This document shows positions 15,497-23,472 of a stretch of DNA of 64,000 bases, one piece after another. Position numbers and translations under genes: made by a program. The notes under the pieces were generated by a model. The model was not told the DNA's origin, made no database searches, and was given only the letters and a program-made list of their open reading frames with translations. Position 1 is the stretch's first letter. The number at the start of each line of letters is the position of its first letter. Origin of the DNA: Hyphomonadaceae bacterium (lineage in GTDB: Bacteria > Pseudomonadota > Alphaproteobacteria > Caulobacterales > Aquidulcibacteraceae); the NCBI GenBank assembly GCA_016791365.1, contig JAEUMT010000028.1, forward strand, positions 62,001 through 126,000, read 5' to 3'.

Positions 15497-16201
15497 TCAG
15501 GTTGAGAACGCCGCGACGCCAAAGAGCTGCCGGTGAAACAGCCCAATCGCCACCGCGATCGCGATCCCAAGCAACCCGCGCCAGCCAATCTCCCCCAGCG
15601 CCAACCGGTTGCGCCCCTGCGCAATCGCCATGAACGGCACATTCGAGCTCACCGCCGCGAATTTCGCCCAGCCCTCGGGATCACGCGCCGCGCCTTTGCG
15701 GTCGATCGACCGTGTCCCCAGCACCGCCATCAGCGCCAGCGCCCCAAACAGCATCAGCGCAAAGCGTTCGCCATTGGCCAGCAAATGCCCCGCGCCCCAG
15801 ATCGCGACGCCCCACAAGAACGGATGCCGCGTAATCCGCAGCACCCCATGCGCCGGCTCTGGGCGCGCCAAGCCAAGCTTTTCAAACCCAGCGAACGTCG
15901 GCCCCGGCGTGAAAAGCCCGGTGAAAGCCAGGCTCACCCCAAAGAGAACAAGCACATAGGCGCCCTGACGCGCCCATATCGGCGGAGACCAAAGCGGCAG
16001 GTTCAGCGGATCGAAGGGGTCTGCCCGCATCTGCCCAAGACCGATAATCATGGCCGCAAGCAACGCCGCCGAGGCCAGCGAAAACAGCCCCCGATAGGCC
16101 CATTCGCCCATCCCCCGCACCAGCGCCGCCCTCAGACCCGTCGCCGAAACCCCGATATGGATGAGCACGAACCCCGCCAGCGCCCAGGCAAACAAATTCA
16201 T
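15497..16201 (-). CDS. NnrU-family membrane protein
   Basis: A 234-residue protein with about six TMs (first ALAGFVLIHIGVSATGL). The NnrU/methyltransferase-like signature is HGVLRITRHPFLWGVAIWGA at about residues 115-134. NnrU proteins are linked to nitric oxide/nitrite metabolism or to membrane methylation-related functions; the role here is unknown. ATG 16201 follows GGAGAGAGGGAC, which fixes the start. The tRNA-Lys gene starts 99 bp away in the opposite direction. Confidence 0.88.
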   Translation of the reverse strand: MNLFAWALAGFVLIHIGVSATGLRAALVRGMGEWAYRGLFSLASAALLAAMIIGLGQMRADPFDPLNLPLWSPPIWARQGAYVLVLFGVSLAFTGLFTPGPTFAGFEKLGLARPEPAHGVLRITRHPFLWGVAIWGAGHLLANGERFALMLFGALALMAVLGTRSIDRKGAARDPEGWAKFAAVSSNVPFMAIAQGRNRLALGEIGWRGLLGIAIAVAIGLFHRQLFGVAAFST

Positions 16202-16300
16202 GTCCCTCTCTCCTCGCGCCGGCAGCGCCCGCATTTGTGCATCCCTCGCACACTGGACGCGCGCGCCCAATCCCCCTATGTCCGGGCGCTCGTTTGGTAT

Positions 16301-16376
<76 letters not shown>

Positions 16377-16380
<4 letters not shown>

Positions 16381-16682
16381 TTCCTTGATTTATAAGGGTT
16401 TTTGAGCGGCTTTCGCTCAGTCAGTCGCGGCCTGTGATACAGGTTTGTGATACAAAAAATTCAGCGGTTAAGACGTGACACAAATCTGGCGCGCAACGAG
16501 CCGACCATTTTGTGACTCAAGCGCGCAAAAGCCTCTCTCAAATCCAGCGTTTTCAGCAAAAGCCAATCTCGTCATGCGCGTGATACAGCGCTGAAGCCCG
16601 CTGACCCGCTGATAAGTTGTCAGCTGCTCTAAGCGAACGCGAACTGGATGGCCGAATGGGAACCGAGTGAGTTACAACCCAA
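16377..16682. other. Gene-free att-proximal region with GTGAYACA repeats
   Basis: Three GTGATACA or GTGACACA motifs cluster just inside the attL site (16434-16441, 16447-16454 and 16475-16482) and another GTGATACA lies at 16580-16587. The first two are 13 bp apart. The layout resembles arm-type integrase or excisionase sites. I see no open frame with support here. Confidence 0.45.
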
Positions 16683-17645
16683 TCAATGCCGAGCCGCAGC
16701 GGCCCTCACCTCGGCCCTGCAACGCTCGCCTGCTCCCATGCCTTGCCTGACGGAGATGTCGATACAATCTCCTTCGTTCAGCCCGGCTTGGGGACGTCCA
16801 GCTACCTGTGCCCTGCAACGCTCACCCGCACCCATGCCCTCTCTGACGGAGATGTCGATGCAATCTCCTTCATTCAGTCCGGCTTGGGGACGTCCAGCAA
16901 CTTGATCTCGACAACGCTCGCCCGCGCCCATGCCCTGCCTGACGGAGATGTCGATACAATCTCCTTCATTCAACGCAGACTGAGGTTGTGCAGCTGAAAC
17001 CGCCGCAATTGGCATTGGTTCGAACCGGCCAAGATTTGCTCGCGCGTTGGGGTTTCCTTGGGAGGCGGCGAGTCGATAGAGCCGCACAGCCTCAGCGTTG
17101 TCTTGCGGCACGCCCAAACCGAGTTCGTACATCGCGCCCAAATTGTTTTGTCCGTCACTGTCTCCTTGATCGGCAGCTCGCCGAAAGAGCCGCGCGGCTT
17201 CTGAGTAATTTTGCGCCACTCCGCGACCGTAATAGTAGGCAAGCCCCTGTTCGACTTGCTCCACCGCATTTCCCGTGTCGAGTTCGCTCACTGGTGACTC
17301 ATTGCGAGACGAACCGCTTGCCACTTCATTGACAACGAACTCCGTGGTGGTGGTGGTGGTGGTCGTGCCGCGCCCGCTCTGCATGACGCTGAAGCCTACC
17401 ACACCCGCCATAACCAACAGAAAGGCGATGATGTAGAACAAGCCAGAACCGTCAGCGACCTCCGACATCGACGGTCCGACTGATGCCGATGCCGAGCGCT
17501 CTGCCTCGGCGTTGCGCGGTTCGACTTCTGCTCTCCCGCTTTGAACTTCGGAAGACTGAGCGAAAGGCGCTTCACGCCCGCAATGAGGGCAGCGAATTGC
17601 CTTGTCCGAGACAGGCTTGCCGCACTGCTTGCACACGCCGAGCAT
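16683..17645 (-). CDS. Zinc-ribbon, TM, Sel1-repeat protein with triplicated C-terminal unit
   Basis: A 320-residue protein from ATG 17645. It has an N-terminal zinc ribbon (CKQCGKPV.. CPHCG, residues 4-24), an acidic/Ser-rich linker and one TM (GLFYIIAFLLVMAGVVGFSV, about 70-89). A Thr run (TTTTTTTT) comes next, then two Sel1-like repeats (GLAYYYGRGVAQNYSEAARL and NNLGAMYELGLGVPQDNAEA). The C-terminus consists of three tandem 32-residue units starting LNEGDCIDISVR.GMGAGERC, each with two Cys. At the DNA level these are near-identical 96-bp repeats (about 16690-16980). Sel1 proteins mediate protein contacts; the Cys-paired units look like an extracytoplasmic binding module. Function unknown; island cargo. 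Confidence 0.75.
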   Translation of the reverse strand: MLGVCKQCGKPVSDKAIRCPHCGREAPFAQSSEVQSGRAEVEPRNAEAERSASASVGPSMSEVADGSGLFYIIAFLLVMAGVVGFSVMQSGRGTTTTTTTTEFVVNEVASGSSRNESPVSELDTGNAVEQVEQGLAYYYGRGVAQNYSEAARLFRRAADQGDSDGQNNLGAMYELGLGVPQDNAEAVRLYRLAASQGNPNARANLGRFEPMPIAAVSAAQPQSALNEGDCIDISVRQGMGAGERCRDQVAGRPQAGLNEGDCIDISVREGMGAGERCRAQVAGRPQAGLNEGDCIDISVRQGMGAGERCRAEVRAAAARH

Positions 17646-17748
17646 CACGCACCTCAAACGGTCGATTGCGGGGCGATGCTACCTCACGATAAGATGGCCT
17701 GTCATCGCAGAACGCGACATATTCCGCGTCTTTGCGGCTGGGGGCCCG

Positions 17749-18393
17749 ATGATCGTTGCCTGCCAAGAGTGTGGCGCATCAATAAGCGATGCAGCAGCGA
17801 CGTGCCTAAAGTGCGGCGCACCTCCCGATGCTTATCTCGGTGCCCAGTACAAGTGCGCTGAGTGTGCCGCCAACTATCGACCGGCCTATCCCGAATGTCG
17901 CAGCTGTGGAGCACCGCGTGTCGTCGCGGTCGGCGAGACCACCAACGATCTTGTTACTGAAATTGGAAGCGCGTCGAAGGCGCCTCATACGCGCTCCCAA
18001 GGAGATGCCCGCGCTCCGTACACGACACTCTCCAATCCCCCACAAGAAAGCCCTTCAACGAATATCCTCAGCTTTGAAGGTCGAACCAACAGACTTGGCT
18101 ATTTTCTCATCAATCTTGTAGCGATACCCATCTCGCTCCTTTGCGCCGCCGTGCTCCGTGAAGGGGGAACGGGCGATGTGGTGATAAACCTGCTGCTCAT
18201 TGTAGTCGCCTTCGTTGGCCTCTGGATCATCGTCGCCGCTGGTTGGCGGCGATGCCACGATGCGGGTTGGTCAGGGTACTGGGCTCTATTGGCGCTGCTG
18301 CCTTTGGTGAGCTTGGTCTTCGGGATCGTCATGCTCTTTGTGCCCACCGCAGCCGATCAACATCGCTCGTCACCCTCAGCCACGGCAACTTGA
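17749..18393 (+). CDS. Double zinc-ribbon DUF805 membrane protein
   Basis: A 214-residue protein from ATG 17749. Two zinc ribbons open it: CQECGASISDAAATCLKCG and CAECAANYRPAYPECRSCG. After a polar linker (about residues 65-105) comes a DUF805 domain: FEGRTNRLGYFLINLVAIPI, a second TM (VVINLLLIVVAFVGLWIIVA), the signature WRRCHDAGWSGYW, and a last TM (LLALLPLVSLVFGIVMLFV). The family is of unknown function. It starts 103 bp from the divergent zinc-ribbon Sel1 gene and probably shares a regulatory region with it; the shared ribbon fold suggests related roles. Confidence 0.85.
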   Translation: MIVACQECGASISDAAATCLKCGAPPDAYLGAQYKCAECAANYRPAYPECRSCGAPRVVAVGETTNDLVTEIGSASKAPHTRSQGDARAPYTTLSNPPQESPSTNILSFEGRTNRLGYFLINLVAIPISLLCAAVLREGGTGDVVINLLLIVVAFVGLWIIVAAGWRRCHDAGWSGYWALLALLPLVSLVFGIVMLFVPTAADQHRSSPSATAT

Positions 18394-18542
18394 TTTGCGA
18401 GACGGCTGGCCAGACCCGCTGACAACTCACTGCTTTGCCGGTGAAGCGTGTTACACCTTAATTGGTAGCTCGTTGATTTTGTTCGGCGCTAATCGCTTCG
18501 GTGTTACAGCGAGAGCCTTGAAAAATAAGGCTTAGCCGATTT

Positions 18543-18591
18543 CTCTTAATCAGCGGGTCACAGGTTCGAATCCTGTATCACCCACCATTTT
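18543..18591 (+). other. attR-type site: tRNA-Lys 3'-half copy
   Basis: Starting CTCTTAATCAGCGGGTC and ending ATCACCCACCATTTT. Compared with the intact gene the T stem is ACAGG/CCTGT instead of GGGGG/CCCTC, so the differences are compensatory and pairing is kept. There is no tRNA 5' half upstream, so it is not a functional tRNA gene. Confidence 0.75.
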
Positions 18592-18677
18592 CGGCATCGG
18601 AAGCAAGCGCTTAGACTCTTGATGCTTCGCTCGGCTCGCCACTCAAGCCCGACCTCGGGCCGACATGCTTGCTGTGG

Positions 18678-19385
18678 TCAGCGAGTGCGATATTCGCCCA
18701 ACGTCTCGAGGCATGCGGCCTGAAACCGACTATGGGCCTCGATCGCCTCGTTAGCGATCTCAATGCGCTCATCTAACAGCGGTGACCGGCCGTTTGCCTC
18801 AAGCGTCCCTAATGCCCCCAATGCCCGCACGAGGTCCGCCTCGGCGTCCGCCAATGCTGGCGGACCGATAACGTTGAAGGTGCGCGACGCGTTGAACTCT
18901 ATTCGGGCTCGAACTGCGTCGGCGCTATTCGAGATTCCGGCTAGTTCGTTGAAAAGCTCCCTAGCTCGGGCGCGCCGCGCCGTGCACGCAGCAGCGGCCT
19001 CGCCAGGCTCGCAGGGGGCAGGCTCTACCTCGCCATACCAACTGCCAGCAGAATGCCACTCCCATACATCTCCGTCGCGCAGGGCGACGCTCGCCTGCTC
19101 GCCCGCCAGAGCTCTTATCGACGCTAGCACTGGGGTGAGCTGAGCCGTCGCCCTGCGATCCACCTCAAAACAAGCGTCGATGCGTCGGTTGAGCAGCTGC
19201 GAATTCTTCGTTTCCTCGATCGACTCAAGAGCGGCCCATCCGCTCACCGCCGCTCCTACCGAGGCGACTGCAGCCATCAGTCCGCCAATGGCCGTCAACG
19301 CCGGCCGCAGCCATCTCCATCTCCTCGGGCTCCGCTTTTGCGGCTTCGCATCTGGCTCCGGCGTCGGCAATTGCTCCTCGGTCAT
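18678..19385 (-). CDS. Single-TM protein of unknown function
   Basis: A 235-residue protein, start MTEEQLPTPEPDAKPQKR at ATG 19385. A basic stretch (RSPRRWRWLR) precedes one TM (ALTAIGGLMAAVASVGAAVSGW). The large C-terminal part is helical with Cys in CFEVDRRA, PCEPGEAAAACTARRAR and ACLETL. A Cys-rich insertion between helices suggests an extracytoplasmic location. No family recognised. Adjacent to the tRNA-associated island, so possibly accessory. Confidence 0.6.
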   Translation of the reverse strand: MTEEQLPTPEPDAKPQKRSPRRWRWLRPALTAIGGLMAAVASVGAAVSGWAALESIEETKNSQLLNRRIDACFEVDRRATAQLTPVLASIRALAGEQASVALRDGDVWEWHSAGSWYGEVEPAPCEPGEAAAACTARRARARELFNELAGISNSADAVRARIEFNASRTFNVIGPPALADAEADLVRALGALGTLEANGRSPLLDERIEIANEAIEAHSRFQAACLETLGEYRTR

Positions 19386-19582
19386 CCCGCACGTCCTCCC
19401 GAGTTGCTGATTTTCAACGCGACTATTCTTCCGCAGTGCTCGTTTAACGCGGTCGGCAACCACCTTAGCACGTCTTTGCGGTCAGAGCCGAGCAGGAAGC
19501 CAGGAAACTCTATGCAGCCCGCCGACCAGCCCTCGCTATCGGGCATGACGATGACGCGAAGCGGCCAGAGCTGTTTCGGTTT

Positions 19583-20497
19583 TCACTCACTTGCACCGCC
19601 CAATCGTGCCTCCCGCAACTGTGCAACGGACAATGGCTGGAGTCGATCTGGCGCCATCTCGTGCGTCCATCGGTGACAGGTTGGACAGAGCACCGCGAAG
19701 TCATCGATCGTACTGACGCGGACGCCCGCATGGATTGGGTCGAGGTGGTGGGCGTCGAACATAGCGCGCGTGTCGCTGGTAAAGTCGCAGCCCTCGCATA
19801 CGATCACGCCGCCGTGCCTCTCGCGGTTCGCCGTTTTGGCGGCTTTCACCAGCGCCGACGATCGCTCGATCGAGATGCACTCCCGTAGGATGCGCTTGCC
19901 TTCCTCCGAACTGGCGAGAAGACGCGGAATGATCGATCCCACCAGAGTGAGCCGGCCGGGATCGCGAAAGCCGGGTATCGGCGGAAGGTCACGGCGTCGC
20001 TCGACCTTCAGATCGCGGATCACGGACCACAGCGCTTGCATGTCTTCGTCGCGATGGATGATCCCGTCGTAGGCGTTGGCAAGGATGCGCCTGTCCGCGA
20101 AGCCGAGGTCTTCCATCAGGCGAGGTTGGCCTTCTATGGAATGAACCTCCGACAGCACAACGGAGACCGGCCACTGCGTAAGCAGGCTGCGTAGTTTCTC
20201 GTCTTCCACGAACGTCAGCGTCTCGCCGTACACGGCCGTGACCTTCGCCAATTCGAGCACGCGTCCGTCGAAGCCATCCCGAACCTGCGCGCCGCCGCCG
20301 ATGCTAACGAGCCACGGCGCAGTCAACGACCGCTCCGCAGCACTTCTGGCGAGCGTGTAGTGCTTTCGATCCTTCGCAGATGGATCGCCGCGCGAGCCGA
20401 AGGACATGAGCGGCGCGCTGAGCGTACCCCAGACCGCCTTCACGCCCATGAGCGCAGTTGGCTCACCGACAATCTCAGCAACAGAAAGCGAAGTCAC
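19583..20497 (-). CDS. HNH endonuclease (restriction-type)
   Basis: A 304-residue protein from GTG 20497. The C-terminal HNH module spans about residues 230-285: CEGCDF, then FDAHHLDPIHAG, then IDDFAVLCPTCHRWTH, with the two Cys pairs for zinc and the catalytic His-His plus late His. The N-terminal roughly 225 residues lack an obvious motif and probably bind DNA or recognise a target (IGGGAQVRDGFDGRVLELAK is reminiscent of PUA/EVE-like edges, an uncertain resemblance). HNH proteins with such a leader are usual in modification-dependent restriction. It follows the small winged-helix-like gene by 8 bp, so the two form an operon. Confidence 0.82.
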   Translation of the reverse strand: MTSLSVAEIVGEPTALMGVKAVWGTLSAPLMSFGSRGDPSAKDRKHYTLARSAAERSLTAPWLVSIGGGAQVRDGFDGRVLELAKVTAVYGETLTFVEDEKLRSLLTQWPVSVVLSEVHSIEGQPRLMEDLGFADRRILANAYDGIIHRDEDMQALWSVIRDLKVERRRDLPPIPGFRDPGRLTLVGSIIPRLLASSEEGKRILRECISIERSSALVKAAKTANRERHGGVIVCEGCDFTSDTRAMFDAHHLDPIHAGVRVSTIDDFAVLCPTCHRWTHEMAPDRLQPLSVAQLREARLGGASE

Positions 20498-20505
20498 GGA
20501 ACGAT

Positions 20506-20826
20506 CTAGTCCCTGGTGAGAATGGTTTCGACGTAGCGGCTGTCGGGTACGTCGAACGGAATGATCGGCGCGCCGTCAGATGCGAAGGTTAGCAGACCAC
20601 GTCGCTCAAGCTCATTGAGCAGACGATCGACAGCAGCCTGCGTGACCGACATGCGGTGCACTACCTCTTCATCACTCATTTTCTCAATCGGGCGCTCCAG
20701 AATGCCCGTTAGAAGCATATCAAACTGCTCTTCAGTCATCGGCGTAGCCCACTCGTCTTTGCTGTGCACCCACTCCGCTGCGAAAGCATAGTTTGTGGAT
20801 CGAAACGTCAGCGCGGTCAGCCTCAT
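20506..20826 (-). CDS. Small winged-helix-like protein, operon partner of HNH nuclease
   Basis: A 106-residue protein starting at ATG 20826 behind GGTGGAG. The middle EEVVHRMSVTQAAVDRLLNE, followed by LERRGLLTFASDG, looks like a winged helix-turn-helix with its wing. No catalytic motif is seen. It precedes the HNH gene in the same direction and could be its regulator or immunity/specificity partner. Assignment rests on pattern only. Confidence 0.5.
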   Translation of the reverse strand: MRLTALTFRSTNYAFAAEWVHSKDEWATPMTEEQFDMLLTGILERPIEKMSDEEVVHRMSVTQAAVDRLLNELERRGLLTFASDGAPIIPFDVPDSRYVETILTRD

Positions 20827-20898
20827 CACTCCACCATGGCCATTCGACAGTGCGCACGCTCCCACCCGCGAGCTTCGGATGGCTCACGCCTCGCGCCC

Positions 20899-23193
20899 TC
20901 ACCCCGCAGCCTTCGCCGCGCCAGCCCCAAGCACTTCCCGCAACTTCGCCGCAAGCTCGCGCCGCCGGTATGGCTTGCGCAGCAGCGTGACGCCAGGCGC
21001 GAGGTAGCCTTCTTCATCCATCATCGTTTCGGGATGCCCCGACGTATAAAGCACCGGCATCGCGGGCGCGATTTCGCGCGCGAGCGCCGCCAGTTGCGCG
21101 CCGCTCATGCCGCCGGCCATCACCACATCGGTGAACAGCAAATCGAAGCGCTCACCTTCACGCAGCATCTGCATTGCTTCCGCGCCGGTGCGCGCGCTGA
21201 CAACGCGATAGCCAAAATTCGCCAGCTCACCCGCGACCTGCGCGCGCAAGAGATTGTCATCTTCGACCAGCAAGATGCGCTCATGCCCCGTCGGCGCGGC
21301 TTCATCGGCGCCGGCGCCGGCATCGCGCCGCACCTCGGTTGAGCGCGGCAGATGCACATTCACGGTCGTGCCCGCGCCAAGCTCGCTCTCAATGCCAATG
21401 CGGCCCTTCGACTGCGTGACGAAGCCATAGACCATGCTGAGTCCCAGGCCCGAACCCTTCCCCACTTCCTTGGTCGTAAAGAACGGCTCGAACACACGCG
21501 CACGCGTATTCTCATTCATGCCCGTACCAGTATCGGTCACCGACACGGTCACGTACTCGCCCGCCGCCTGCGCGCCATCGCCCGCGAGCGTCGCGTTCGC
21601 GACATCGATCGTCAGCACGCCGCCGCCCGGCATCGCATCGCGCGCATTGATGCACAGATTGAGCAGCGCACTTTCAAGCTGCAGCGCATCGACCTGCGCG
21701 TCCCACACGTCATCGTCCGCGACGATCACGATCTCGACCTGCTCGCCCAGCGCACGCCGCAGCAATTGATCCATGCCGCGCACCAGCGCCGCGACATCCA
21801 CCGGCCTGGGATCAAGCGCCTGGCGGCGCGAGAACGACAGCAGCCTGCTCGTCAGCTCCGCCCCGCGCTCGGCCGCCAGCCGCGTCATCTCCGCCAGCAT
21901 GTGCAGGTGATCATTGCCCGCGAGCCGCGTCTCCAGCAATTCGGCGTTGCTCAAGATGACGGTCAGCAGATTGTTGAAATCGTGCGCCACGCCGCCGGTG
22001 AGCTGGCCCACCGCCTCCAGACGCTGCGACTGACGCAATTGCGCTTCCAATTCGCGCTGGCTCGTCACATCGACCATCGAGCCGACCATGCGCACGGCCC
22101 TGCCATCGCTATCGCGGATCACCGAGCCGCGATCCGTCACCTGCGCCAGCGAGCCGTCGCCGCGAATGAACCGGTACTCATCGGCCCATTTCTCGCCGTC
22201 GCCATCGATCACCGCGTGAATGCCGGCGAGCACGCGCGCGCGATCGTCGACGTGAATGGCGTCCGACCATGAATCGGACGTCGCCGAACGCCGCTCCGGC
22301 TCATAGCCGAACATGCTGCGCATCCCGTCGCTCCACCACATGGTGTCATCGACAAGATTCCAATCCCACACCACGTCCGCCGTCGTTTGCGCGACGATGC
22401 GGAAGCGCTCGGTGGATTCCTTCAGCATCAGTTCGGCGCGCTTGCGCTGGGTGATATCGCGCGCAACGACGACATAATGCGTGACGACGCCCTCATCATC
22501 CGCCAACGGCGCAATCTCGCCTTCGACCCAGATTTCGCGGCCGTCCTTGGTGTAATTGATGATCTCGGTCCGCGCCGAGGCGCCGGTGCGAAGCGCATCG
22601 CGTGCGCGCGACAGCTCGTCGGGATCGGTGTGCTCGCCGTGCAGGAAGCTCAGTGACCTGCCCAGCACGTCCGCCGCCGTGTAACCGGTCATCACCGTGA
22701 AGGCTTCATTCACGAACACGATCGGCGGCCCGTCCGAAATCGGCGCGGCCGTCGTGATGATGACGACATCCTTCAGCCGTGAGATCGCCGATTGCAGCAG
22801 GCGCATCGTCTCTTGCGTGTGGTGGCGCCCGGTAATGTCCCGGAAATAAACCGCGAGCCCGCCCTGCGATGCGAATGCGCGCACCTCCAGCCGCATCCCG
22901 AGCGGCGGATAGTCGAGCTCAAACGTCGTCGAGCCGCCATGCTCTTTTACTCTGGTGTATTCGCGGCGCGCGATCGTATCGGCGCCCTCTGGAAACTCGT
23001 CCCACATATTCTTGCCGAGCAGCGCTTCGCGTCCGCGCTGCAGCAGCACTTCCGCCTTGCCGTTGATGTAAGTGAAGCGCCAGGCGGCATCGAGCAGGAT
23101 GAAGCCGTCCGGCATACTCTCGAGGCTGGCGTAGAGCTGGTCGTCCCGCCCGCCGCCACTGATCGCCGCGCGAGTATGTTCAACGCCGCTCAT
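20899..23193 (-). CDS. Hybrid histidine kinase, PAS-PAS-PAS-HisKA-HATPase-REC
   Basis: A 764-residue cytoplasmic sensor kinase without TMs. PAS domains lie at about 15-125, 135-255 and 265-385 (for example SLESMPDGFILLDAAWRFTY; MTGYTAADVLGRS; MFGYEPERR). The H-box GGVAHDFNNLLTVILSNAEL has its His at about 402. ATPase motifs follow (LNLCINARDAMP, DTGTGMNE, GKGSGLGLSMVYGF). The C-terminal receiver begins with RILLVEDDNLL (about 636) and carries the phospho-Asp in LLFTDVV at about 690. The HDFNN type of H-box belongs to the HWE-like/HisKA_4 hybrid kinases common in alphaproteobacteria. The start is at 23193; no upstream regulator is adjacent. Confidence 0.95.
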   Translation of the reverse strand: MSGVEHTRAAISGGGRDDQLYASLESMPDGFILLDAAWRFTYINGKAEVLLQRGREALLGKNMWDEFPEGADTIARREYTRVKEHGGSTTFELDYPPLGMRLEVRAFASQGGLAVYFRDITGRHHTQETMRLLQSAISRLKDVVIITTAAPISDGPPIVFVNEAFTVMTGYTAADVLGRSLSFLHGEHTDPDELSRARDALRTGASARTEIINYTKDGREIWVEGEIAPLADDEGVVTHYVVVARDITQRKRAELMLKESTERFRIVAQTTADVVWDWNLVDDTMWWSDGMRSMFGYEPERRSATSDSWSDAIHVDDRARVLAGIHAVIDGDGEKWADEYRFIRGDGSLAQVTDRGSVIRDSDGRAVRMVGSMVDVTSQRELEAQLRQSQRLEAVGQLTGGVAHDFNNLLTVILSNAELLETRLAGNDHLHMLAEMTRLAAERGAELTSRLLSFSRRQALDPRPVDVAALVRGMDQLLRRALGEQVEIVIVADDDVWDAQVDALQLESALLNLCINARDAMPGGGVLTIDVANATLAGDGAQAAGEYVTVSVTDTGTGMNENTRARVFEPFFTTKEVGKGSGLGLSMVYGFVTQSKGRIGIESELGAGTTVNVHLPRSTEVRRDAGAGADEAAPTGHERILLVEDDNLLRAQVAGELANFGYRVVSARTGAEAMQMLREGERFDLLFTDVVMAGGMSGAQLAALAREIAPAMPVLYTSGHPETMMDEEGYLAPGVTLLRKPYRRRELAAKLREVLGAGAAKAAG

Positions 23194-23472
23194 CCCTCGC
23201 CGGTACGGCCTTCACTGGGGAACCGCAAGGCTGGCATACTAGTCCAAACGTCGTAGCGCTTTGAGCTTCGTAGCAGGCGCTACGCGGCGCGCCACAATCC
23301 CTAACAATCCACTAATTGTTTTTGCTTCATTTCGGACCACTACAACCTGCGGCGGAAACGTCTCGGAAACACATTCATCGTAAATCTGGCAACGCAGGCA
23401 TCAGGACGCAGAAGCGTCAGGAGTGCGTGTGGGCTGACTGAACGTCGGCTCTCTAGACCAAGAAGGTCCGCA
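23194..23472. other. Promoter region of the octad-repeat gene
   Basis: A 279-bp divergent gap between the hybrid kinase and the octad-repeat gene. It is less GC-rich between about 23290 and 23350 than its surroundings, as expected for a promoter. GAAGGTCCGC before ATG 23473 gives a weak ribosome-binding site. No CtrA-type box or strong hairpin is visible. Confidence 0.4.

Noticed and set aside
18543-18591. A second functional tRNA-Lys gene.
   Set aside because: Only the 3' half is present; no D arm or acceptor 5' strand lies upstream.
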